From positions 1 to 53,522 of the forward strand of contig JADLHG010000074.1 of the NCBI GenBank assembly GCA_020848905.1: a stretch of 53,522 bases of DNA, read 5' to 3'. The translations under genes were made by a program, and so were the position numbers. The notes under the pieces were generated by a model. That model was not told the DNA's origin. It worked only from the letters and a program-made list of their open reading frames with translations, and made no database searches. This stretch comes from Deltaproteobacteria bacterium (GTDB taxonomy: Bacteria; Myxococcota_A; Polyangia; GCA-2747355; JADLHG01). Shown piece by piece: positions 7,695-16,305 of this stretch; position 1 is the first letter of the stretch; every line of letters starts with the position of its first letter.

Positions 7695-8351
7695 ATGTCC
7701 TTCGCCCGATCGCTCGCCTTCGTGACCTCGGCCGCCCTCCTTTTCGGAACGGCCCAGCTTTCCCACGCCGAGCTGCCCAACCTGCGGGTCCTCGTGGGTC
7801 GGGCCGTGCGCACCATCTATTACAAGGGCCAGGTGGAGCGCGCCTTTCGCCAGGCCGAGGCGCTCGCCGCGCGCGTGCCCGGCGAGCGGCAGGCCACCTT
7901 CACCGCCGCGCTTGGCGACCTGCGGGCGGCCAGGCTGCCGACGCCGGCCCGGCTGAAGCTGCTCCAGACTCTCCTCGGCGCGCTCCAGCGCCCCGAGACG
8001 ATCGTCTCCTTCGAGCGCCGCGTGGTGGACCAGTCCTTCGCCGAACGGGACGACCCGCACGAGTACCAGCGCTGGGAGCTCAAGACCCGGGTCGGCGACG
8101 CGGTGCGCACCAGCCAGCTCAAGTACAACGCTCGCGAGGTCGAGGCCGCCGTCGAAGGCGCCCTGCACCTCGTGAGCTACGGCACGCTGGGCGGCGCGCG
8201 CGGGGACCGCTTCGTCATCCACCCCGACACCGCGTGGCAGTCGATTCACAACGTCTTCGACGCCACGGGGACCTTCCTCTTCCGGGACCGCGTCCACGGC
8301 GAGAGCAGCCTCGGGCCGCTCCCCGGCTTCCGCAAGGTCCAGCCGAAATAG
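7695..8351 (+). CDS. Secreted protein of unknown function
   Basis: 218 aa. A signal peptide (MSFARSLAFVTSAALLFGTA, then QLSHA) is probably cut near residue 25. GAGGAG five bases before the ATG decides the start. The first half is helical and charged (QVERAFRQAEALAARV). The second half has a strand pattern ending in VFDATGTFLFRDRVHG. No catalytic motif or Cys pair is visible. The layout resembles the secreted product of 32141-32869, possibly a distant paralogue. It is a single-gene unit driven by a sigma-54-like promoter and lies 55 bases upstream of the 2-oxoacid oxidoreductase genes. Confidence 0.78.
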   Translation: MSFARSLAFVTSAALLFGTAQLSHAELPNLRVLVGRAVRTIYYKGQVERAFRQAEALAARVPGERQATFTAALGDLRAARLPTPARLKLLQTLLGALQRPETIVSFERRVVDQSFAERDDPHEYQRWELKTRVGDAVRTSQLKYNAREVEAAVEGALHLVSYGTLGGARGDRFVIHPDTAWQSIHNVFDATGTFLFRDRVHGESSLGPLPGFRKVQPK

Positions 8352-8406
8352 CCTTTCCCGCCCTCGCCGCTTCCGTCAGACTCGGAGCGACACTGCGAGG
8401 ACCTCC

Positions 8407-9543
8407 ATGACGCATTCCGCCCCGCGCGAGCTCGCCTCGGGAAACGCGATGGTGGCACGCGGCGCGCTCGACGCCGGGTGCCGCTTCTTCAGCGGCTATC
8501 CGATCACCCCCTCGAGCGAGATCTATCAGGTGATGATGCACGAGCTGCCGCGCCGCGGCGGGCTCGGACTCGCCGCCTCCGACGAGATCTCGGCCCTGGC
8601 CTACTGCGTGGGCGCCTCGATGGCCGGCTACCGAGCCATGACGGCTACCTCGGGACCCGGCTTCAGCCTGATGATCGAGACCATCCAGTACGCGGTGATG
8701 ACCGAGATCCCCGTGGTGGTGGCCTTCGTGCAGCGCCTCGGACCCTCGACGGGCGGCGCGACGCAAGGCGGCCAGGGGGACGTGCTCCTGGCCGAGCACT
8801 GCACCTCGGGAGGCTACACGATCCCCGTCTTCGCCCCCGGCGACGCGCGCCAGTGCTACGAGCTCACCACCTGGGCCTTTCACTGGGCCGAGCGACTGCG
8901 CTCGCCGGTCGTGCTCCTCTCGGACAAGGAGGTCGGGATGACCATCGAGGGGATCGCCCCCGACGGCCTGCGCGCCCACCCGGTCGCCGCGCGCCGCCCC
9001 TTCGTGGGGGCCGTCCCCTACGTCCCGTACGCGTGCGATTGCCCGACAGAGGTCCCCGACTTCGCCCCCGTCGGCGGCGCCTCGCGCGTGGTGGCCACCG
9101 GCTCGGCCCACGACCCGCAAGGGCGCCTGCGCAAGAACGCCCCCGAGGTGCTCGCCATCCTGCGACGGCTCGAGGAGAAGGTGCGCGCGCACGCCGAGGA
9201 GCTGATCCTCGTGGACGCCGAGCCGGTCGAGAACGCCGAGACCCTCGTCGTGAGCTACGGCGTCTCCGCGCGGGCCGCCCGGCAGGCCTGCCGCGCGCTG
9301 CGGGCCAAGGGCCGCCGCGTGGCGTTCCTGCAGCTCCTGACGCTCTACCCGGTCCCCGAGAGGCAGGTGCTCGAGGCCGCGAAGGGCTGCCGGCACGTCG
9401 TGGTCGTGGAGGAGAATCTCTCGGGGCTCTACGCGGGTGTCCTCGAGGCCGCCATCGGACGCGAGCGGCTCGTGCGGCACGGCGGCCTCGGTGCGCCGAT
9501 CACCCCGGCCGAGCTCGTCGCGCGCGTGGAGGTGCTCGGATGA
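8407..9543 (+). CDS. korA: 2-oxoacid:ferredoxin oxidoreductase, alpha subunit
   Basis: 378 aa. The enzyme oxidatively decarboxylates a 2-oxoacid to its acyl-CoA and passes electrons to ferredoxin. The start fits the KorA/VorB family: GNAMVARGALDAGCRFFSGY, PITPSSEIYQVM, ASDEISALAYCVGASMAG, and ATSGPGFSLMIETIQYAVM. The transketolase C-terminal region follows (LVVSYGVSARAARQA, then QLLTLYPVPERQVLE, then VVVEENLSGLYAG). GAGG six bases before the ATG supports the start. The stop overlaps the next gene's ATG by four bases (ATGA). The substrate (2-oxoglutarate or a branched-chain oxoacid) cannot be decided by eye. Confidence 0.9.
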   Translation: MTHSAPRELASGNAMVARGALDAGCRFFSGYPITPSSEIYQVMMHELPRRGGLGLAASDEISALAYCVGASMAGYRAMTATSGPGFSLMIETIQYAVMTEIPVVVAFVQRLGPSTGGATQGGQGDVLLAEHCTSGGYTIPVFAPGDARQCYELTTWAFHWAERLRSPVVLLSDKEVGMTIEGIAPDGLRAHPVAARRPFVGAVPYVPYACDCPTEVPDFAPVGGASRVVATGSAHDPQGRLRKNAPEVLAILRRLEEKVRAHAEELILVDAEPVENAETLVVSYGVSARAARQACRALRAKGRRVAFLQLLTLYPVPERQVLEAAKGCRHVVVVEENLSGLYAGVLEAAIGRERLVRHGGLGAPITPAELVARVEVLG

Positions 9544-10853
9544 CGAACCCCACGCTGCGCACCGACCTCCCCCTCCCCTACTGCAAGGGGTGCGGCCACG
9601 CGCTCGTGCTGAAGGCGCTGGGCGCGGCCCTCGACGAGCTCGCGCTGCCGGCCGATCAGGTGGCCGTCGTGACGGACATCGGCTGCGTGGGGCTGGCCGA
9701 CGACCAGTTCGCCACGCCGCACACCATTCACACCACGCACGGGCGCTCCACCGCCTTCGCCGCCGGGATCTCGCTCGCCGACGCCGTCCTCGGCCCGGCG
9801 GGGCTCAAGACCGTGGTGCTGATCGGGGACGGTGGTGCGATGATCGGCCTGCTCCACCTCGTGCAGGCCGCGCTCTACAACCCCGACGTGACGGTCATCG
9901 TGCACAACAACTTCCTCTTCGGCATGACCGGCGGCCAGGGCTCGTCCTTTTCGCCCATGGACTTCGTCACGGCCACCACGCCCGTCGGAAACTTCGTGCC
10001 GCCGCTCGACCTGGCGCAGGTGCTCCTCGCCAGCCGCGCCCCCTTCGTCGCGCGCAAGGTGGCGGGCGACCGGGACCTGACGCGCACGCTGGCCGACGCT
10101 ATCGCGCACCCGGGCTTCGCCATGGTGGAGGTGCTCGAGCTCTGCACGGCCCACGCCACGCGCCATAACCCGCTCACGGGCGCCAAGCTGAAGGACGTGG
10201 CCGAGCAGGCGGGCTACGGCCTCGGGCTCCTGCGCGACGCGCCGCGGCCCACCTTCGGCACGGCGTATCGCGCGCAGGCCGAGAAGCTCGCCGCGAAGAA
10301 GCGGTCACCGGAGCTCCCGGCGGGACCCGTCGCGAGTTTGGACCGCCGGGTGGGCCTGGTCCTCGCCGGCACCGCAGGAGAGCGCGTGCAGTCGGCCGCC
10401 GGGCTCCTGGCCGAGGCCGCGCTGGCCGCGGGGCTGCACGTGACCCAGAAGAACGACAACCCCGTCACACAGGGCACGGGCTTCTCTGTCTCCGAGGTGG
10501 TGCTCTCCCCCGAGCCGATCCTCTTCACGGGGATCGAGGCGCCGGACGCGGTGCTGGTCGTGTCGCAGGACGGCGCGAAGGAACTGGCTCGTTCCGGCGT
10601 CTACGGGCGCGTGACCGCCGCGACGCGGCTCTTCGCCGACGAGAGCGTGACGCTGCCCGAGCTTCCGTGCGCGGTCGAGCGCCACCCGTTCCGCCAGACC
10701 GCGGGACCCAAGCGCGCCGCCCTCGCCGCCGTGGCGCGGCTCCTCGGCACCGAGCCCCTCGTGCCGCGCGAGACCTTCCTCGCCGCCAGCGACCTGCGGC
10801 ACGGCAAGGAGGCCTCCGAGCTGCGCGCGCTCCTCGACCCCTTGCTGGGTTAG
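9540..10853 (+). CDS. korB: 2-oxoacid:ferredoxin oxidoreductase, beta-gamma fusion
   Basis: 437 aa. Residues 1-255 are the beta subunit. YCKGCGHALVLKAL carries the iron-sulfur Cys pair (C15, C18), and LIGDGGAMIGLLHLV to IVHNNFLFGMTGGQ is the thiamine-diphosphate motif, with D97 and the Asn pair binding Mg. From about 268 the chain becomes a gamma subunit (RVGLVLAGTAGERVQSAAGL, then KNDNPVTQGTGFSVSEVVLS, then DAVLVVSQDGAKEL), ending in a short helical tail. Alpha plus this fusion supply three of the usual subunits. No separate delta (ferredoxin) subunit follows. The next gene, a lipoprotein glycosidase, begins 21 bases downstream, probably in the same transcript. Confidence 0.9.
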   Translation: MTNPTLRTDLPLPYCKGCGHALVLKALGAALDELALPADQVAVVTDIGCVGLADDQFATPHTIHTTHGRSTAFAAGISLADAVLGPAGLKTVVLIGDGGAMIGLLHLVQAALYNPDVTVIVHNNFLFGMTGGQGSSFSPMDFVTATTPVGNFVPPLDLAQVLLASRAPFVARKVAGDRDLTRTLADAIAHPGFAMVEVLELCTAHATRHNPLTGAKLKDVAEQAGYGLGLLRDAPRPTFGTAYRAQAEKLAAKKRSPELPAGPVASLDRRVGLVLAGTAGERVQSAAGLLAEAALAAGLHVTQKNDNPVTQGTGFSVSEVVLSPEPILFTGIEAPDAVLVVSQDGAKELARSGVYGRVTAATRLFADESVTLPELPCAVERHPFRQTAGPKRAALAAVARLLGTEPLVPRETFLAASDLRHGKEASELRALLDPLLG

Positions 10854-10874
10854 TTCCTCGAGGCTCGAACCATC

Positions 10875-13088
10875 GTGCGCACCACTACCCATCGGACCCT
10901 TCCTCTCCTCGCTCTCGGACTTTTCGCCTGCAAGAGCGGGACGCCCCCTCCGGACGCGAACACGACCGCGGACGCCGCGCGCGCCGACGCCCGGGTTCCC
11001 GACGCCCGGGCTCCCGACGCCGCCCCCGATAGCGCTCCGCCGGACGCGAACGCGCTGAAGAGCCCCCTCGGGCATCTGGACGCGGGCACCGGGGCGCCGA
11101 TCTACACGATCTACGCCGCTCCGCTCGCGCGCAGCCGGTACCTCCTCGACGAGGGCTATCAGCTCACCTACGACCGCGTCGGCCTCCCCGTCGCCTTCCA
11201 GACCGACTATTCCGGACAGCTCGCCTTCGCCTTTCACCGCGGCGACGAGGTGGCCTTCTACGTCGACGAGTTCGCCGCGCGCCCGCGCGTGACCAAGAAC
11301 TACGCCGACGCGGTGGAGCTCGTCTACGAGCCGCTCAGAGACCTCCGGGTCCGGCACGCCTTCGTGGTCCATACCTCGGGGCTCGCGCTTCACGAACTCA
11401 CGTTCCAGAACGCCGGTTCGTCTTCCCTCACCTTCACCGTCTACCCGGTCTACTCCCGCGGCGGAAACGTGACGAGCGCGGCCGCCCGCCCCGCCAAGGA
11501 CGGCGTCTCCTTCCGCCACAGCCAGGCCATGAACACCTGGACCGAGGCCACGCTGGCTGACTATCAGGTGGAGCGGCAGGACCTGGTGCTGCTGGATCGC
11601 CCCGCGGACAGCCTCGGCGGCTACGCGACCGAGCTGGCGCCGTTCTTCGGCCAGGCCAAGACGGGAGCGCTGAACGGCAAGCTCGCCACCACCACCTACG
11701 CCTTCGCGCTGGCGCGCAAGCTCGTCCTCGCGCCGGGGGCCACGACCTCGCTCCGCCTCGTGCGCGGCGTGGCCGAGGGCAAGGCTCCCGCCGAGGAGCT
11801 GGCGAAGGCCGCGACCGAGGTCTTGAAGAACGTGCGCCCGGCCCTCTCCTTCGCCGAGGCCGACGCCCTCTACGCGCGGGTCCCGGCCCCCGTCGGGCTC
11901 GGCCCCGATGAAACGCTGGCCTACTACCAGGCCTTCACGCTGGTGCGGCAAATGATGCTCCCCCCCGAGGGGCGCGCGAAGACCAACTACTACGTCTTCT
12001 CGCGCGAGCCGACCTGGAGCTGGGGACACGACGGCCAGGTCTTTCACGAGAGCCTGGTCATGCTGGCCTACGCGCACCTGGACGCCGAGAGCGCGATGGG
12101 CTCGCAGCGCGTCTTCATGCAGAACCAGCAGCCGGACGGCTACGTGAACTACCGCATCGGGCCGTACGTGGCGCAGGAGTTTCCGGTCAAGGGCGAGAAG
12201 ACGAGCTCCGCGCCCTTCTTCGCCTGGACCAACTGGGAGGTCTACCGCATCACCAAGGACCAGACCTTCCTCGCGGAGGCCTACGCCTCGAGCCAGCGCT
12301 ATCTGGCCTTCTTCATGAAGACCCGCGACAAGGACGGCGACGGCCTCTACGAGTGGGGGGGCCACGCGGTGCTCGAGTGCGTGCGGGATGGGGCCAACGT
12401 GGTCTGGCAGATGCTCGGCGGCACGGCCGAGGCCCCGCGCCAGGTCGAGGCGCTGGACCTGAACGTGATGCTGGTGCGCGAGCTGAAGTCCCTCGCCGAC
12501 ATGGCCGACGCGCTGGGCAAGAGCTCCGAGGGGACGGCGTATCGGGCGCAGGCCGAGGCGCTCGCCGGCCGCGTGAACGCCACCATGTGGGATGACGAAC
12601 GCGGGTTCTATTACCACGTGGACAAGGCCACGAACCGCTTCGTCACCGACAAGGGCCTGGACCTGCGGCGCCAGGAGATCATCGGCTTTCTGCCGCTCTG
12701 GGCCGAGATGGTGCCCACGGACCGGCTGCCGCGCCTCCTCGCGCACCTCAGGGACACGACGAAGTTCTGGCGGCGCTACGGCGTGCCGACCCTCGCCGCC
12801 GACGACCCGGGCTTCACCCCGGCGGCCACGAGTTGTTGCCGCTGGAACGGCCCCGTGTGGCTGCAGTGGAGCTACCTCGTGCTGCGCGGCCTGCTCAACT
12901 ACGGCTATACGGCCGAGGCCAAGGAGCTCGCCACGCGCAGCATGGCGGCCGTGCTGGCGCAGCTCCGGCGCACGCATCGCTTTCACGAGTCCTACAGCCC
13001 GGACCACGACACGGTCACCACCATCGCCCCCTACGTCTGGGACGGGATCCTGGCGCGCATGGTCATCGACGTGGCGGGGGGGCCGTAA
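10875..13088 (+). CDS. Lipoprotein (alpha/alpha)6-barrel glycoside hydrolase, GH63/trehalase-like
   Basis: 737 aa from a GTG. The lipoprotein signal ends LGLFACKSG (lipobox LFAC). A low-complexity Asp/Ala/Pro linker (residues 24-57; ARADARVPDARAPDAAPDSA) reaches out from the outer membrane. A beta-sandwich N-domain (FVVHTSGLALHELTFQNAGS) precedes the toroidal barrel. Barrel motifs include EPTWSWGHDGQVFHES, YEWGGHAVLECVRDGANV, MWDDERGFYYHV, CCRWNGPVWLQWSYLVLRGL and HRFHESYSPDHD. These match the MGH1/GH63/GH37 clan, whose members cut alpha-glucosidic bonds by inversion. The catalytic acids are probably among the Asp and Glu of these motifs. The gene is tightly linked to the upstream oxidoreductase genes and to the esterase gene 2 bases downstream. 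Confidence 0.82.
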   Translation: MRTTTHRTLPLLALGLFACKSGTPPPDANTTADAARADARVPDARAPDAAPDSAPPDANALKSPLGHLDAGTGAPIYTIYAAPLARSRYLLDEGYQLTYDRVGLPVAFQTDYSGQLAFAFHRGDEVAFYVDEFAARPRVTKNYADAVELVYEPLRDLRVRHAFVVHTSGLALHELTFQNAGSSSLTFTVYPVYSRGGNVTSAAARPAKDGVSFRHSQAMNTWTEATLADYQVERQDLVLLDRPADSLGGYATELAPFFGQAKTGALNGKLATTTYAFALARKLVLAPGATTSLRLVRGVAEGKAPAEELAKAATEVLKNVRPALSFAEADALYARVPAPVGLGPDETLAYYQAFTLVRQMMLPPEGRAKTNYYVFSREPTWSWGHDGQVFHESLVMLAYAHLDAESAMGSQRVFMQNQQPDGYVNYRIGPYVAQEFPVKGEKTSSAPFFAWTNWEVYRITKDQTFLAEAYASSQRYLAFFMKTRDKDGDGLYEWGGHAVLECVRDGANVVWQMLGGTAEAPRQVEALDLNVMLVRELKSLADMADALGKSSEGTAYRAQAEALAGRVNATMWDDERGFYYHVDKATNRFVTDKGLDLRRQEIIGFLPLWAEMVPTDRLPRLLAHLRDTTKFWRRYGVPTLAADDPGFTPAATSCCRWNGPVWLQWSYLVLRGLLNYGYTAEAKELATRSMAAVLAQLRRTHRFHESYSPDHDTVTTIAPYVWDGILARMVIDVAGGP

Positions 13089-13090
13089 GG

Positions 13091-14143
13091 GTGCTGGCCA
13101 GAACTAGGTGCGCAGGGATCGCGGCCCTGCTGCTCGTCGGCGGCGTGGTCTGCGCGTGCAGCACCTCCGGATCGAACACCGCGGACGGAGGTGCGCCGCT
13201 GGCTGACGGGAGCGTGCCCCGCGATGCGCTGTCGCAGACCGGGGACGCCGGCCTCCGCGCGGACGGGCCCGGCGGTTCGAGAGCCGACGGCGCGGTCTCG
13301 CCACCGCGCGACCGAGGCGCCACCTCCGACGCGCGACGCCCCTCCGACCTGGGCCCCGCCGGCACCACGCCCCAGGCGGTCTTCGTGCCGAAGCCCAGCG
13401 GGACCTGCCCCTCCTTCGCGGCCGGGCTGAACGCCTTCACCGCGGGCGGGCGCGCGCGGCAAGCCAAGGTCTGGATCTCGAGCGCCGCGACGCAGCTCGA
13501 CGGTCCGCTCGTCTTCTACTGGCACTCGAGCGGCGGAACGCCCGACGAGGCGGCGTACGCGCTCGGCGCGGGCCCAATGAAGGAGCTCACGGACAAGGGG
13601 GGCATCGTCGTCGCCCCGGTGCGCGACCCCGCGTCGCAGCCCTTTCCCTGGTACCTGGTGCGCGGCACGGCCGACCACGACCTGCGCCTGGCCGACGAGA
13701 TCCTCGCCTGCGCCGTGCAGCGCGTGGGGGTGGACCTGCGCCGGGTCCATTCCATCGGCATGAGCGCCGGCGCGGTGATGACCACGCAGATGAGCTGGCG
13801 TCGCTCGGGCTACCTCGCCAGCGTGGCCACCTACTCGGGCGGGCAGGAAGCCACGCCCCCGAACCAGGACCCGAGCAACCTCTTCGCTGCGCTCGTCTTC
13901 CACGGCGGGCCCACCGACACCTTCGGGAGCTACAGCTTCCAGGCCCTGAGCACCACCTATCACGGCGCGCTCGTCTCGGCCGGGCACTTCGCGGCCATCT
14001 GTAACCACGGTAACGGCCACGTCCTGCCCCCGAACGCCGGGACGCTGACCCTGACCTTCCTCCTCGCGCACCCCTTCGGCACGCGCCCCTCCCCCTACGC
14101 GAAGGGCCTTCCCGCCCCCTTTCCGGGCTATTGCACGCGGTAA
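13091..14143 (+). CDS. Lipoprotein alpha/beta-hydrolase esterase (PHB depolymerase/LpqC-like)
   Basis: 350 aa from a GTG two bases after the upstream stop. The signal (IAALLLVGGVVCACSTSG) contains a lipobox. A linker of about 65 residues rich in Asp, Ala, Gly and Pro follows. The hydrolase domain starts near residue 105. GPLVFYWHSSGGTPDEAA supplies the oxyanion-hole region, and HSIGMSAGAVMTTQMSW holds the nucleophile Ser in GMSAG. ALVFHGGPTDTFGSY is the likely acid strand, and ICNHGNGHVLPP carries the catalytic His. The family cleaves polyester or acetyl/feruloyl ester bonds. Placed after a lipoprotein glycosidase, de-esterification of a polysaccharide at the cell surface is plausible but inferred. 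Confidence 0.82.
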   Translation: MLARTRCAGIAALLLVGGVVCACSTSGSNTADGGAPLADGSVPRDALSQTGDAGLRADGPGGSRADGAVSPPRDRGATSDARRPSDLGPAGTTPQAVFVPKPSGTCPSFAAGLNAFTAGGRARQAKVWISSAATQLDGPLVFYWHSSGGTPDEAAYALGAGPMKELTDKGGIVVAPVRDPASQPFPWYLVRGTADHDLRLADEILACAVQRVGVDLRRVHSIGMSAGAVMTTQMSWRRSGYLASVATYSGGQEATPPNQDPSNLFAALVFHGGPTDTFGSYSFQALSTTYHGALVSAGHFAAICNHGNGHVLPPNAGTLTLTFLLAHPFGTRPSPYAKGLPAPFPGYCTR

Positions 14144-14353
14144 GCGAGCGCGGACGGCATTCCGCAAGGAAGATAGACCGCGGCGCGTGGCTGCGTGACG
14201 CCGGACGCCGCTCTGGGCGGGCTGCGAGGTCAAGCCTGCCCCTCCCCGGGAATCGACCCCCGCTGTACCCGCCCCTTCGATCTTCAACGGCCGTTGGCGA
14301 CCCGGACCGCCCGACGGCCCCGGCTTCTCCGACGGTTGCGCGGCCGACCGGCG

Positions 14354-14369
14354 TGGCGCAGGGCTTGCT
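14354..14369 (+). promoter_or_regulatory. Sigma-54 (-24/-12) promoter upstream of the lipoprotein deacetylase
   Basis: TGGCGCAgggcTTGCT has GG at 14355-14356 and GC at 14367-14368, exactly 10 bases apart, with TTGCT matching fully at -12. Transcription would start about 14380, practically at the ATG at 14382, so the message would be leaderless or nearly so. The rest of 14144-14353 shows no gene. Confidence 0.55.
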
Positions 14370-14381
14370 CTCGCGCGAGGG

Positions 14382-15554
14382 ATGCTCGTTCGCCACCGGC
14401 CCCTCGCGGGCCTCGCTCTCGGCGCGCTCTTCGGCCTGACCGCCTGCGTCCCTCGGAGCGAGGAGGGGACGCCGAGCGCCACCTGCCCCGGGGGAAAGTG
14501 CGACGAGGCGACCCCCGTCGAGGCGCTCTCGCAGCGCGAGAAGGAGCGGCTCTGCGTGCCGCCCTCGATCATGCTGCACTCGAAGAACCTGGCCGGGCTC
14601 AAGAGCCAGCTCATCCCGTGGCTCGTCGAGCAGGGCTACGCCACCATCACCTACGCCGATTACGCGCGCATCCTCGACGGGACGCTGAAGCGACCGCGAC
14701 GCGCGGTGATCCTCTCCATCGACGACGTGCCGACCGACTGGATCCGCTCCGAGTTCAAATCCATGGTGGCAGAGCTCCTCAAGGCCAAGCTCACCACCGC
14801 GCTGGCGGTCAACACCACGCAAGCCCCCGAGGCGCAGAAGCCGAGCCCCACAGCCCCGTGGCAGGTTCTGCGCGACTGGCAGGCCGCGGGGATCGAGCTC
14901 GACTCGCACGGCACCGAGCACCTCAACCAGAAGTACTGGGCCGCGCGCGCCCTCGAGGGCAGCCGGCTCGGCGACGAGCGCCTGCGCTACCTCATCGACG
15001 AATCGTTTCGGCGGCTCGAGGTGGGCCTGGGACGGGCCCCGATGGCGCTCATCCTCCCCTTCGGCATTCCGGAGGCCGAGACCCCCGAGCTCGAGGTGGT
15101 GCGAGCGCGCGTGCGCGAGGCCGGCGGCGACCGCGCCGGTCGCTTCATCGTGGGCATCCCGAAGGGCCGCCTCGTGGCCCACCGCCGCGACGCCGCGGGC
15201 ACGGTCACGATCGACTATCCCGTCTTCGTCGGCCGCGTGGAGATCCAGAGCACCAGGGACCGCACGGCCTGGGAGATCGTCCACTGGTATCGGAACACGC
15301 CGGCCTGCCAGGGCCTGGAAGAAGGGATCCGCGACGGCGGGGTTCTCGACGGGGGCCGCTGCGAGACCGGCGCCTGCGATGCGGGTCCGCACGACGCCGC
15401 ACCGCACGACGCGTACCGGCCCGACGGCGCAAAGCGCGACGCCCGCCGTCCCGACGGCGCACCGCGCGACGCTGCGCCCCGCGACGCAGGCGTGCCCGAT
15501 CAGGCCCTGCCCGACGCCCGCACGCGCGACGCCGGTTCCCCTTCCGCCCGATAG
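14382..15554 (+). CDS. Lipoprotein polysaccharide deacetylase (NodB-homology) with Asp/Ala-rich C-terminal tail
   Basis: 390 aa. The lipoprotein signal (LAGLALGALFGLTAC) is followed by a short Cys-containing linker. The NodB domain shows VILSIDDVPTDW (TFDD-type motif with the catalytic and metal-binding Asp pair) and GIELDSHGTEHLNQKYW (SHxxxH metal motif). ALILPFGIPEAETPEL corresponds to the later active-site strand. The family removes N- or O-acetyl groups from chitin-, peptidoglycan- or exopolysaccharide-like polymers. From about residue 322 the tail is a degenerate repeat of Pro/Arg-Asp-Ala or Asp-Gly units (PHDAAPHDAYRPDGAKRDAR), here at the C-terminus instead of next to the lipid anchor. 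No Shine-Dalgarno precedes the ATG. Confidence 0.82.
   Translation: MLVRHRPLAGLALGALFGLTACVPRSEEGTPSATCPGGKCDEATPVEALSQREKERLCVPPSIMLHSKNLAGLKSQLIPWLVEQGYATITYADYARILDGTLKRPRRAVILSIDDVPTDWIRSEFKSMVAELLKAKLTTALAVNTTQAPEAQKPSPTAPWQVLRDWQAAGIELDSHGTEHLNQKYWAARALEGSRLGDERLRYLIDESFRRLEVGLGRAPMALILPFGIPEAETPELEVVRARVREAGGDRAGRFIVGIPKGRLVAHRRDAAGTVTIDYPVFVGRVEIQSTRDRTAWEIVHWYRNTPACQGLEEGIRDGGVLDGGRCETGACDAGPHDAAPHDAYRPDGAKRDARRPDGAPRDAAPRDAGVPDQALPDARTRDAGSPSAR
15388..15535 (+). repeat. Degenerate GAC-GC codon repeat (Asp-Ala tail of the deacetylase)
   Basis: About twenty loosely repeated units of five to six residues with the core Asp-Ala or Asp-Gly, often preceded by His, Arg or Pro (PHDA, RRPDGA, APRDA). 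The DNA repeats cgcgacgc/cccgacggc motifs. It encodes a probably disordered, charged C-terminal tail. Confidence 0.6.
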
Positions 15555-15693
15555 CCGCTCCTCTCCGAGAACCGCTTCCGCCCCTGCAGCGTCGGAGGCC
15601 ACACCCCCGCGGACGGGCGACCGCCACACGGTCTTGCCTGGGCCGCTCCACCGAGATCCACCGACTTGCCCGCAGGGCGACGCGCGACCCACG

Positions 15694-15709
15694 CGGCACG
15701 TCGCTTGCT
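15694..15709 (+). promoter_or_regulatory. Sigma-54 (-24/-12) promoter upstream of the 15763 secreted protein
   Basis: cGGCACGtcgcTTGCT has GG at 15695-15696 and GC at 15707-15708, spaced exactly 10. It differs from the 7604 copy by one base in the N4 spacer, and both are followed by C. The predicted transcript starts near 15720, leaving a leader of about 43 bases. No other feature was seen in 15555-15762. Confidence 0.72.
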
Positions 15710-15762
15710 CTCGCCACCGGCGAACACCCTGTTGACTACGCATCCACGTAGGGAGGACTCCC

Positions 15763-16287
15763 ATGCGACGGTATTCGTCTGCGACGGCCCCGAGCCTCGC
15801 GCTGCTTCTGGCCCTGACCCTCGGCGCCCCCGCGGCGTCGGCCTTCAGCCCGGCGCCCGGCAAGCGCACCCTTGTCGCTACCTCCGGGCCACGGCTCCTC
15901 ACCGCCGACAGGAAGGCCTCCGCGCGCCTGAAGCTCGAGGCGCTCCGCCACAACGTATCGACCCTGTTCACGGCGCGCTTTCGGCCGGAGCGGCTGGCAG
16001 GCGGCGTGCGCGTAGAGGACCTGCCCGAGAGCACGTATCACGCCCCGCTCCCGGGCACCGCGCCGCAGAACAGCCTCGTCGCGCGCCTCGTGCAGTCGAT
16101 CCTGGAGCGTCCGGCCCGGCTGGCCGCCGCGCGCCACCTCGAGCACGCCACGGGTCAGGAGGTGCTGGATGCCTGGAGTCTGCGCCTCGGGGGAGTCTCG
16201 CCCTTCGTCAGCAGGGCGCGTCCCGGCAGCGCGGGTCAGCTTCGCGAGCTCTGGCTGCAGAGCCACATCATGACGCTCACGCCGTAG
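15763..16287 (+). CDS. Small secreted protein of unknown function
   Basis: 174 aa. The signal peptide (MRRYSSATAPSLALLLALTL, then GAPAASA) is probably cut before FSPAPGKR. GGAGG seven to eleven bases upstream supports the ATG. The mature part is Arg/Leu-rich and helical (RKASARLKLEALRHNVSTLF, then LVARLVQSILERPARLAAAR) with no Cys and no recognisable motif. Transcription is probably from the sigma-54-like promoter at 15694. It converges with the HAD phosphatase gene, with 18 bases between the stops. Confidence 0.72.
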   Translation: MRRYSSATAPSLALLLALTLGAPAASAFSPAPGKRTLVATSGPRLLTADRKASARLKLEALRHNVSTLFTARFRPERLAGGVRVEDLPESTYHAPLPGTAPQNSLVARLVQSILERPARLAAARHLEHATGQEVLDAWSLRLGGVSPFVSRARPGSAGQLRELWLQSHIMTLTP

Positions 16288-16305
16288 CCCTGCCGTCCAA
16301 GCTCC

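Noticed and set aside
10305-13007. 900-codon open frame on the minus strand opposite the glycoside hydrolase gene
   Set aside because: The plus-strand product has a lipobox and glycosidase motifs; the antisense frame does not resemble any protein.
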